6,457 nucleotides of DNA from Candidatus Bathyarchaeota archaeon CG07_land_8_20_14_0_80_47_9 (lineage in GTDB: Archaea > Thermoproteota > Bathyarchaeia > Bathyarchaeales > Bathycorpusculaceae). Below, in pieces: positions 1 to 5,882 of this stretch. The stretch lies in the NCBI GenBank assembly GCA_002779555.1, contig PEWI01000036.1:1-6457 (forward strand), written 5' to 3'. The translations under genes and the position numbers were made by a program. Positions within the stretch are counted from its first letter, which is position 1. The number at the start of each line of letters is the position of its first letter. Under the pieces are notes generated by a model, which saw nothing but the letters and a program-made list of their open reading frames with translations, made no database searches and was not told where the DNA came from.

Positions 1-11
1 AACGGCTTTCA

Positions 12-1490
12 CTATGGAGTGTATTTGAATGGGTGTTTTGAGCGGTCCTTGTTTTCGATCAGCTCGTCCATGCTCGGTCGACCTTCAATCGTCTTCCGAA
101 TGGCGTGGCGCATGGCCTTGTAGTTGTTTATGTACACACGCTGTCGGTCAACGGCTGTCGGGTGAACGAACACGTTCGCAACGATTATCAGCTCGTCGGC
201 AGCTTCTTTCGGGATTGTTCCATCTGCCACGCTGTCGACGACGGCCTTGGCTACCGCGGTTTGGGCTGGCCCGTAGACCATGCTCGCTTGTCGCATCCCT
301 CTGATGGTGACTGTGGGCACGATTAGGGTTACGGGCTTAACTGAGAGGTTCGGTTCCAGAATGGCTAGCAGTGCCTCGTGTCCCGGTGTCGGTGTTGCTT
401 TGGCTTTTGCGAATGCTTCTGCGACTGGGCCTGTTTTCTTTCCTATGAGCAGGTCGATGTGGGCTACTTCTGCGCCTTGTCCTGCTAGGGCTTCGCCCAC
501 TCGCAGGTTGAAGTTTCGTATGGCTTCTGGGGTTACGTCTATGGCCATGAATCGTTGTTCGACTGGTTTTTCTGTGATTTCGAAGGTTACCGGTTTGGGT
601 TCTATTTTTCCGATTTTCTCCAAATCTAGGCGCAGTTCTTCTCTTGACTCGTAGGTCAGTTCTCCGCCGACGCTCAGCGGCATTCTTACTGGTCCGACTT
701 TGATTTTCATCATGTTCAGTGCTGCTTTGGTACCGACGGCTCCGCTTCCTGCGATTATTCGGGCTATTTTTTGGACCTTGTATTGGAGTTCTCGGGCTTT
801 TTGGAGTTCGCCATTTTTGATGTGATTGTAGATTTGGATCCAGACGTCGGGTATGACGTTGGCGCTTGCGAGTATGGCGCCTGAGCAGCCTGCTGCCAGT
901 GCGGCAATGACTACTTCGTCGTGTCCGCATAGCACGTTGATTTTGTCTCTGACTTTTTCTAGCACGGCTAGGATGAAGCTCAGTTGTCCGCTGCTGTCTT
1001 TGACGGCTACGATGTTTGGGATCTGTGCTAGGTCTTCGACCATTTGCCACGGCAGCGACAGGCCTGTGCATTGTGGGATGTTGTAGAGGATTATGGGCAG
1101 GTCGACTTCGGTTGCGATCGTGTTGTAGTGTTCGTAGATTCCCCGGTCTGCCGGCTTGAGGTAGAAGGGTGTGACGATTAGGGCGGCTGTGGCTCCTGCG
1201 TCTTTTGCGTATTTTGTCATTTCCACTGTTTCTCTTGTGCCGCTTGCTCCTGTGCCGGCGATGACTGGGACTCGCCCGTTGACTTCGTCTATGACCGTTT
1301 TGATTACTTTTTTCTTCTCTTCTGTTGAGAGGTTTACGAATTCGCCTGTCGTTCCGCACGGGACGACTCCGTGAACGCCTAGCTCAATGCAGTGGTTGAC
1401 TAGAATACGCAGGCGTTCTTCGTCTATGATTTTGCCGTCGTCCGTGAACGGCGTAACTAGGGCTGGGAAGATTCCTTCAGGCTTGAACAT
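12..1490 (-). CDS. fae: Fusion protein: DapA/NanA-family class I aldolase + formaldehyde-activating enzyme (Fae)
   Basis: Residues 1 to about 295 form a DapA/NanA-type TIM-barrel aldolase. It has the GTTGE motif (46-50), a catalytic Tyr136 in LYNIP, and the Schiff-base Lys164 in VAVKDSSG. Residues about 296-327 are a Lys/Glu/Pro-rich linker. Residues about 328-492 are a complete Fae domain: VGEALAGQGAEVAHIDLLIG with the proposed active-site His344, PNLSVKPVTLIVPTVTI, GPAQTAVAKAVVD, IPKEAADELIIVANVFVHP, and a C-terminal HPF tail as in methylotroph Fae. Fae joins formaldehyde to tetrahydromethanopterin to give methylene-H4MPT in the cytoplasm. The aldolase half lacks the DapA substrate arginine (Gln140-Cys141 replace the usual Ser/Gly-Arg), so lysine biosynthesis is unlikely. 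The ATG start has AGGTGA nine bases upstream. There is no frameshift, and no ribosome binding site before internal Met315, so the two halves should be made as one chain. Domain identities are strong; the aldolase substrate is unknown. Confidence 0.93.
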   Translation of the reverse strand: MFKPEGIFPALVTPFTDDGKIIDEERLRILVNHCIELGVHGVVPCGTTGEFVNLSTEEKKKVIKTVIDEVNGRVPVIAGTGASGTRETVEMTKYAKDAGATAALIVTPFYLKPADRGIYEHYNTIATEVDLPIILYNIPQCTGLSLPWQMVEDLAQIPNIVAVKDSSGQLSFILAVLEKVRDKINVLCGHDEVVIAALAAGCSGAILASANVIPDVWIQIYNHIKNGELQKARELQYKVQKIARIIAGSGAVGTKAALNMMKIKVGPVRMPLSVGGELTYESREELRLDLEKIGKIEPKPVTFEITEKPVEQRFMAIDVTPEAIRNFNLRVGEALAGQGAEVAHIDLLIGKKTGPVAEAFAKAKATPTPGHEALLAILEPNLSVKPVTLIVPTVTIRGMRQASMVYGPAQTAVAKAVVDSVADGTIPKEAADELIIVANVFVHPTAVDRQRVYINNYKAMRHAIRKTIEGRPSMDELIENKDRSKHPFKYTP

Positions 1491-1499
1491 AGCGTTTCT

Positions 1500-1505
1500 T
1501 CACCT
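1500..1505 (-). promoter_or_regulatory. Ribosome binding site of the aldolase-Fae gene
   Basis: AGGTGA on the minus strand, nine bases before the ATG at 1490. It matches the archaeal 16S rRNA 3' end and supports that start codon. Confidence 0.75.
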
Positions 1506-1530
1506 TGATGTTTAACCATGCATCTCATAT

Positions 1531-1546
1531 CATTTAAGCTTTGAAC
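1531..1546 (-). promoter_or_regulatory. BRE/TATA promoter of the aldolase-Fae gene
   Basis: Read on the minus strand this is GTTCAAAG followed by CTTAAATG, a BRE-like purine/A segment and a TATA-like box. Transcription would start near 1508-1510, giving a leader of about 20 bases that includes the AGGTGA site. Because AAGCTT and its flanks are nearly palindromic, the same core could also be read on the plus strand (TTTAAGC) for the divergent gene. Confidence 0.5.
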
Positions 1547-1579
1547 CTGCGAGTCGATCATCGGAGCATGCAAGCGTAA

Positions 1580-2920
1580 GTGAAATGTTTAAATCGACAG
1601 AAACTGAAGAAACTACCACATCCGGAGAGAATGTTTTTGGACATCCTCAAAAAAAGACTAGGAATAAGAGAGGAAAACCTGAAGGAGATCAATGATTTTC
1701 TGCTTAGAAAAGACAACCCTCTCGTAAACGGATTGATCAAGATTGTGGAAAAATACGGCGGCGTTGACGACATCAATCGGAAGGCTCGAGAGTCTCACAA
1801 GTTTGAAAACCTGATGAGAAGACTTGAAAAGAAAAAGTCGCCGTTCGTGAAAGACCTTGAATGGCTCATCAAACAAAGAGACAAAGAAGCTTTCATCAGT
1901 ATTCCAGACTATCGCAGAAAAGTCTTGGGTAAGAAAGCTGATTCTATGAAGTTCGACGAGTCTTTCGCGGTTACGCTGGAAATCAGCGCGTTCAACTTCT
2001 TACCGTGGCTGATAGAAGAAGCAAAGAGGTCAATCGCAAAAGAGGACCTCATGCCAAGCCGCCACATCCGAGTACGCTCCATGAAAGAACAAGTTGAAGA
2101 TGATGATGTCATCGCTTTTGCTGCGGCAATGCAGATCATTGGCGCCTCTTACGTGCAGACGCTGGACACGAAGGGCACTTTGGCAGGACCAGACGGCAAG
2201 CCCATAAACGTTCACCTAGGCGGAGCAGAAACCATCACGGGCTACTTCGGAGGCGTCGGCGCGCCAAACGAGTACGCTCTGAAGTGGGTTGATGAATTTC
2301 TTCACTACTACACCGAATATGGTCTTCCGCAGGTGCTGAACACAAACCCTGGCACGGTGCTGCTTGGCTATTGGTTGCGCAAGCTTGGCATCGACATTGA
2401 GTTCAAAATCTCCGTGTATCTAGGCAACGACAATCCCTACTCAATCCTGTGGACGCTCATGACTGCCAAGCTGTTCAGCCGAGACGACGACTCAACCCCC
2501 CTCATAGGCTTCAACCTGTCAAACTCCGTCAGTAATGAAACCATCGAACTGTCCGCCTACATACGCAAAGCCTTCAACTTCGAAGACATCGTACGCATTG
2601 AGCACCACATCACAGAAGCCTACAAAAGCATCGTGAGACAACCCTACAACAGAACAGACGAACTCGTAAAGCTTGCAGACCACGTGAAGAATATCAGTGC
2701 GAAACACGAAGGCGGACTTCCAGAAACCGAGAGGACTCGAGACCACCCGTCAGACATTCTGGAATACTTCATGCCCAAGAAAGACATAATCGAGAAGCAA
2801 CTGATGCCGAAACTTTTGGCAAACTACCTTGACAAGCACGACGCCGTAAACAACACTGCAAAGGCCCTGACTGAACACGGCCTGACATTCATCGCAGCCC
2901 AGAACCTTCACAAGAAATAG
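1580..2920 (+). CDS. Conserved-looking cytoplasmic protein of unknown function, 446 residues
   Basis: I do not recognise this family. The first ~125 residues are charged and helical. The rest alternates strand- and helix-like segments, compatible with an alpha/beta or TIM-barrel enzyme. Regions that look constrained include IRVRSMKEQ (163-171), YVQTLDTKGTL (191-201), a Gly-rich HLGGAETITGYFGG (212-225), VLNTNPGTVLLGYW (252-265), RIEHHITEAY (339-348), DHVKNISAKHEGGLP (367-381) and RDHPSDILEYF (387-397). The clustered histidines could bind a metal or cofactor. No signal peptide or membrane helix is seen. The start is GTG at 1580, right after an in-frame TAA, with GGAG 13 bases upstream. Met18 (ATG at 1631) is the alternative, favoured by a good TATA-like box at 1588-1594. 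I compared it from memory with archaeal-type PEP carboxylase and saw no match. It is divergent from the aldolase-Fae gene, so a shared pathway is possible but unproven. Confidence 0.88.
   Translation: MKCLNRQKLKKLPHPERMFLDILKKRLGIREENLKEINDFLLRKDNPLVNGLIKIVEKYGGVDDINRKARESHKFENLMRRLEKKKSPFVKDLEWLIKQRDKEAFISIPDYRRKVLGKKADSMKFDESFAVTLEISAFNFLPWLIEEAKRSIAKEDLMPSRHIRVRSMKEQVEDDDVIAFAAAMQIIGASYVQTLDTKGTLAGPDGKPINVHLGGAETITGYFGGVGAPNEYALKWVDEFLHYYTEYGLPQVLNTNPGTVLLGYWLRKLGIDIEFKISVYLGNDNPYSILWTLMTAKLFSRDDDSTPLIGFNLSNSVSNETIELSAYIRKAFNFEDIVRIEHHITEAYKSIVRQPYNRTDELVKLADHVKNISAKHEGGLPETERTRDHPSDILEYFMPKKDIIEKQLMPKLLANYLDKHDAVNNTAKALTEHGLTFIAAQNLHKK
1581..1594 (+). promoter_or_regulatory. Possible internal BRE/TATA promoter setting the ATG 1631 start
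   Basis: TGAAATG followed by TTTAAAT resembles a BRE plus TATA box. Transcription from it would begin near 1617, about 14 bases before ATG 1631. The GGAG at 1624-1627 is too close to that ATG to act as a normal ribosome binding site, so translation would be nearly leaderless. If this is the real promoter, the protein is 17 residues shorter than the GTG version. Confidence 0.35.
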
Positions 2921-2988
2921 TTGACAAGCGATCACCGCGAACCAATAATCCCTGCACTCTTTATTGCCGTAAAGCTGAAACCTATGAC

Positions 2989-2997
2989 AAAAAGGGG
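2989..2997 (-). terminator. Possible poly-T terminator of the surface-protein gene
   Basis: The minus strand reads CCCCTTTTT starting about ten bases after the TAA stop at 3008-3010. Archaeal transcription commonly ends at short T runs without a hairpin. It lies in the 87-base convergent gap between the unknown gene and the surface-protein gene. Confidence 0.3.
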
Positions 2998-3007
2998 AAA
3001 TGAGGGT

Positions 3008-3778
3008 TTACCAGTAGTCCTTCGGTTTTCGCAGCACCAGATAAAGCGTCGTAGCTACAAAGAACACCGTCGTCACAACCAGAATCGCCACCACCCGCCT
3101 CGTGTTGTCCAACTCGTTTGCACTTCCCTCGAGAACACTGTACTTCTGCTGAAGCTCACTGTAAGTTTGGTTCAGCTGCCGATAACTGTTGTTCAAATCC
3201 TGATAGCTCTGCTGAAGCTCACTGTAGTTCCCGCTCAGCTGCTGATACCTTTCACTTAGATTTTGATAGCGCGCAGTTAAGTTGCTGAGGCTGCTGGCGA
3301 TGTTCTCTAAGTAGGTGTTACGAACATGAGTCACTGCGACACTCACGTCGTGCTCAGGCGAAGACCAATCCACAATAGTGTACTTGAAGACAAGCTCAAC
3401 GAATGTCGCGTCCCACACATCAACAGGCACCTGAACAGTGAAATTGTACTGGGTCAGGTTGTTGTAGGTCAGGGAAACGTTGTTCATGATGTTTTCAACA
3501 GCTAAGAAAGTCCTCTCAGTGCCGTTTCTGAACCCGTAAATGCTGAAGTTGAAATAGTCCACGTGAACGCCGTCAGAAGTACAATTAACCCAAAGCTCAA
3601 CAGTCATGTTCTCGCCAGGCACAGTTTTGTTCGTGGCATCCAATCTGATTGACAGCCCAGCATAGAGCTTCGAGTAGAACGTCTGCATGTCGCTCGGAGA
3701 TTGCGCACTACTACATCGGATAAGACCCAATGCCAAAATCAGAGTGATGATTAGAGGAATTAAGGTCTTCAACTTCAA
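3008..3778 (-). CDS. Secreted membrane-anchored protein with Tyr/Leu coiled-coil stalk
   Basis: Residues 1-25 are a signal peptide with hydrophobic core LIPLIITLILALGLI and likely cleavage after CSSA. The cysteine is preceded by Arg, so it is not a good lipobox. Residues about 35-155 look like a beta-sandwich ectodomain. Residues 164-226 form nine heptads, seven of them with Tyr at a and Leu at d (Y171/L174 to Y213/L216). Residues 229-249 are a membrane helix, followed by a short basic tail (RKPKDYW). I count 13 N-X-S/T sequons; those in the stalk fall at heptad positions c, e and g, never at a or d. This is an extracellular glycoprotein on a stalk, anchored at its C terminus; its ligand or function is unknown. 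The start is TTG, with AGGA nine bases upstream and a TATA box further out; a second TTG two codons later is possible. It appears monocistronic. Confidence 0.88.
   Translation of the reverse strand: MKLKTLIPLIITLILALGLIRCSSAQSPSDMQTFYSKLYAGLSIRLDATNKTVPGENMTVELWVNCTSDGVHVDYFNFSIYGFRNGTERTFLAVENIMNNVSLTYNNLTQYNFTVQVPVDVWDATFVELVFKYTIVDWSSPEHDVSVAVTHVRNTYLENIASSLSNLTARYQNLSERYQQLSGNYSELQQSYQDLNNSYRQLNQTYSELQQKYSVLEGSANELDNTRRVVAILVVTTVFFVATTLYLVLRKPKDYW
3145..3226 (-). repeat. Direct repeats within the coiled-coil coding region
   Basis: An identical 19-base segment, TCTGCTGAAGCTCACTGTA on the plus strand, occurs at 3145-3163 and 3208-3226. The offset of 63 bases equals exactly three heptads. 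It encodes the repeated YSELQQ stalk unit and suggests the stalk grew by duplication of 21-base units. Confidence 0.7.
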
Positions 3779-3787
3779 ATTCTTACA

Positions 3788-3791
3788 TCCT
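3788..3791 (-). promoter_or_regulatory. Ribosome binding site supporting the TTG start of the surface protein
   Basis: AGGA on the minus strand, nine bases before the TTG at 3778. The frame is open only to a TGA at 3815-3817 and contains no ATG or GTG upstream of this TTG, so this weak site helps decide the start. Confidence 0.45.
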
Positions 3792-3824
3792 GATGAGACG
3801 ACGATAGGTGAGTCTCATGTAACT

Positions 3825-3840
3825 TTATTTAAGGTTTATT
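3825..3840 (-). promoter_or_regulatory. BRE/TATA promoter of the surface-protein gene
   Basis: The minus strand reads AATAAACC then TTAAATAA, a good BRE plus TATA arrangement. The predicted transcript start is near 3802, giving a leader of about 24 bases that contains the AGGA site. This implies transcription separate from the small gene upstream. Confidence 0.55.
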
Positions 3841-3867
3841 GCCATTCTCCTTCAGTTTCGCACCGAA

Positions 3868-3911
3868 CGAAGAAAAGCCAAGGAATCCGGTCAGTAGCGA
3901 TGGCTACCTGA
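3868..3911 (-). terminator. Hairpin over the stop codon of the small membrane gene, possible terminator
   Basis: The segment 3891-3911 folds as TCAGTAGC, loop GATG, GCTAC plus a one-base bulge, then TGA. The TAG stop of the small gene (3904-3906) lies within it. Downstream on the minus strand is a T-rich run (TTTTCTTC). It could end that transcript before the surface-protein promoter, or it may be incidental. Confidence 0.3.
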
Positions 3912-4143
3912 TTGAGCGAATAAACCGTTGGTACATGAAGACAAAATAAGCAAGCGCGAAAATGGTCAAGACTATTTCGAATGTTAGGATTAAGGGGTTA
4001 TGTTCTACCGCCATGAAGTATCCGTGCTGTAGGATATCAGTAAACACTAAGGCTTGAAGAAATATGGCGCCGCCTAGACAGCTTAAGCCGAGCGCGTGGA
4101 AAAGCAGTCGCAGTCGCTGGTCGGGCCTTGTGTTTGCAGTCAT
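3904..4143 (-). CDS. Small two-helix membrane protein, unknown function
   Basis: A 79-residue protein with two hydrophobic segments, about 13-36 (FHALGLSCLGGAIFLQALVF) and 50-71 (LILTFEIVLTIFALAYFVFM). They are separated by a short loop containing His and Glu. Both ends are Arg-rich (RPDQRLR and RFIRSIR), predicting an inner-membrane hairpin with both termini in the cytoplasm. I chose ATG at 4143 because a TATA-like GTATAAGT at 4176-4183 would start transcription near 4153, downstream of the alternative TTG at 4161 that would add six residues. No clear ribosome binding site is seen, so it may be translated from a very short leader. I do not recognise the family. Coding potential is supported by the clean membrane pattern and promoter, not by homology. 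Confidence 0.65.
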   Translation of the reverse strand: MTANTRPDQRLRLLFHALGLSCLGGAIFLQALVFTDILQHGYFMAVEHNPLILTFEIVLTIFALAYFVFMYQRFIRSIR

Positions 4144-4175
4144 TGTTATCGCAAATATCAAGAGTTGCTACTTCA

Positions 4176-4183
4176 ACTTATAC
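4176..4183 (-). promoter_or_regulatory. TATA-like box of the small membrane gene
   Basis: GTATAAGT on the minus strand. Its spacing places the transcript start about ten bases before ATG 4143, which argues for that start over TTG 4161. Confidence 0.4.
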
Positions 4184-4542
4184 GTTATGAATCCAAACAC
4201 ACAACAAACCCTAATAATTCAATCTCAATATCAACCATAAAACTTCACGATTAACTGCACAGCCACACATTGCTCAAGAAACGGATATCTAAACGTGGAT
4301 TCCCAATTCCCTCTCTTCAATCCATACTGTTCATGTCTCATTTTTGCGCATAAGTAAGGCTTCGCTGGCAAAAAATGGACTTTGATTCCCTGAGACAAGA
4401 TTCTCCGCCAGCAACCAAACCTCAAAGACAACAAACACTAATCACAAATAGAACACCTGGAACCATGGAAAAGCTGAACCAACATGTAAGGGTTTACAGC
4501 TTCTGAGACTCGTCTACTATCGCCTCTATTCATTGCTGGCTC
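4184..4542. other. Intergenic stretch without a convincing gene; possible structured RNA
   Basis: No recognisable protein is encoded here; the only sizeable minus-strand frame (4231-4434) has no identifiable motif, promoter or ribosome binding site. Two nested complementary pairs occur: TGTCTCA (4334-4340) with TGAGACA (4391-4397), and TTTTTGC (4341-4347) with GCAAAAA (4368-4374). An alternative pair, GCTGGC (4364-4369) with GCCAGC (4407-4412), would compete with the second. A small hairpin TGTAA-GGGT-TTACA lies at 4485-4498. These could be an RNA element or chance. Confidence 0.35.
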
Positions 4543-5880
4543 CTAGATTTTGTACTGCCTTTCCTTCTCAGGGAGCACCACCTTGCTTCTGAGGTCTCTC
4601 ACAAACTTGGCAAACAGCTCTGCATGTTCTGTATGAACCGGGAAAATCTGCTCCGAATTAATCTGCCCAAGGACTTCTTTCAGCTGAAGAGGCATTATGT
4701 GCCCAGAAACGTGAACATGATATTGTGGCAGACCGTAATGGTTGAGCCAGTTAGTAAGCCTCTCGTAATCTATTTCCATCTCCTCATTGAAAGGCTCAGA
4801 AGCAGACAAAACATAACAGCTGCCTGCTTCCGGCTGGATCTCAACAAGCTCCTCCAAATCATAGAATGACAATGCCAACACCACCTTGGACTGCTGCTTC
4901 GAAACGTCGAAGGCGTTCTTGACTTTGTCTGGAAACTGTTGCATTATCTGGTTTTCCCACTTGTAATTCGTTGCCTTCGACTTTCGAAAGATTAAGACAC
5001 TCTCATCGTTCAAGTCTGGAACTTTCAAACCCTTATCCGCACGAAGCGCATTCAACAAATACGCCTGTTTTAGTGAAACCGCGAGGCAGCGCCTGTTCTT
5101 CTTGGCAATTCGAAAGAAGCTGTTCAGCCGGTCAACATCCGCATACGCGAACTCGGCAAGCACAATGCCACCTGCCTGCTTGACAACACTGTTCAACTTC
5201 GCCTCAACCTCATTCTCAGACGACACAGACGCACCAGTCATGTTCGTAGCCTCAGTAACAATGGCCACAGGCTCCGCCGCCGCAGCCTTCGCCGCAAAAT
5301 CATCCGTCATCTCTGGCTTGGCGCCGTGATGTCTGAAATCTCCAGTGTAAACGATTGCGCCGCTGGAAGTGTGAACTATGAATCCGTAGGCGCCTGGAAC
5401 CGAATGGTCTACGTGGACAGGTTCAACTTCCAAGCAGCCAACAGTGAGTCTATCTCCGGTTCTGAAAGGTTTGAAAGCTATGTCTTCAACATTAAACTCC
5501 AAATCCGCCCGTCGCATGTCACTCAAAGCCTGCAAAATCGTTTTCGTCGTGTCACCGCAATAAACCGGAATTTCACGATTTATGAAAGACAAATACGCTG
5601 AGTGATCCAAATGCTCGTGAGAAATGAAAACCGCATCAACTTCCGGCGACTTCCTGTCAAACTTGTATAGGCCATCCAGCCTCGGCAGAATCCCAAACTC
5701 CTGCAGGCTCCTCTCACTTTTTGGCGAGAGAAACGGTGGAGAATAAAACTGCTTCTTCATGGCGAAGGACATGCCGAAATCAAAGAAAACCTTAGTGTCA
5801 CGATCTTGAAGCAGAATCTTGTTGCCGCCGATCTCGTCGACCCCACCGTAAAAGGTTAAAGTCGTATCATGTTTAACCAT
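4543..5880 (-). CDS. RNase J-like beta-CASP metallo-beta-lactamase
   Basis: A 445-residue metallo-hydrolase, probably a zinc-dependent nuclease acting on RNA. Numbered from the ATG at 5880, motif 1 is Asp34 (FFDFG), motif 2 HEHLDH is at 88-93, motif 3 is His159 (VDHSVPG) and motif 4 is Asp181 (YTGDF). The beta-CASP part follows, with motif A Glu210 (TEATNM), motif B His394 (VSGH) and motif C His416 (FPVHTEH) in a C-terminal RMMBL-like segment. All metal ligands are present, so it should be active. It lacks KH or other added RNA-binding domains. The frame extends upstream to GTG 5913, but ATG 5880 has GAGGGG seven bases before it and starts two bases after the kinase stop, so I prefer it. Family placement is firm; whether it is an exo- or endonuclease is not settled by sequence. 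Confidence 0.9.
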   Translation of the reverse strand: MVKHDTTLTFYGGVDEIGGNKILLQDRDTKVFFDFGMSFAMKKQFYSPPFLSPKSERSLQEFGILPRLDGLYKFDRKSPEVDAVFISHEHLDHSAYLSFINREIPVYCGDTTKTILQALSDMRRADLEFNVEDIAFKPFRTGDRLTVGCLEVEPVHVDHSVPGAYGFIVHTSSGAIVYTGDFRHHGAKPEMTDDFAAKAAAAEPVAIVTEATNMTGASVSSENEVEAKLNSVVKQAGGIVLAEFAYADVDRLNSFFRIAKKNRRCLAVSLKQAYLLNALRADKGLKVPDLNDESVLIFRKSKATNYKWENQIMQQFPDKVKNAFDVSKQQSKVVLALSFYDLEELVEIQPEAGSCYVLSASEPFNEEMEIDYERLTNWLNHYGLPQYHVHVSGHIMPLQLKEVLGQINSEQIFPVHTEHAELFAKFVRDLRSKVVLPEKERQYKI

Positions 5881-5882
5881 CC

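Noticed and set aside
546..548. Internal start at Met315 producing a separate Fae protein
   Set aside because: The bases upstream (plus-strand 549-575) contain no ribosome binding site, and the frame is continuous with the aldolase.
337..1359. Long second reading frame of 340 codons on the minus strand inside the aldolase-Fae gene
   Set aside because: Its product is an Arg/Ser-rich, low-complexity string with no fold, entirely overlapped by a well-identified gene in another frame; codon bias of the real gene explains it.
1580..2920. Archaeal-type PEP carboxylase identity for the unknown gene
   Set aside because: The N-terminal STQHPDN motif and other signatures of that family are absent.
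2921..3259. Plus-strand frame starting right after the unknown gene
   Set aside because: It overlaps the surface-protein gene antisense, has no ribosome binding site, and its His/Arg-rich product is what the complement of a heptad coding region gives.
3008..3778. Lipoprotein anchoring at the cysteine near the end of the signal peptide
   Set aside because: Arg immediately before the Cys does not fit a lipobox, and the protein already has a C-terminal membrane helix.
4231..4434. Minus-strand frame of 67 codons in the gene-free stretch
   Set aside because: No promoter, ribosome binding site or recognisable motif, and composition is unlike the neighbours; a decayed gene fragment cannot be excluded.
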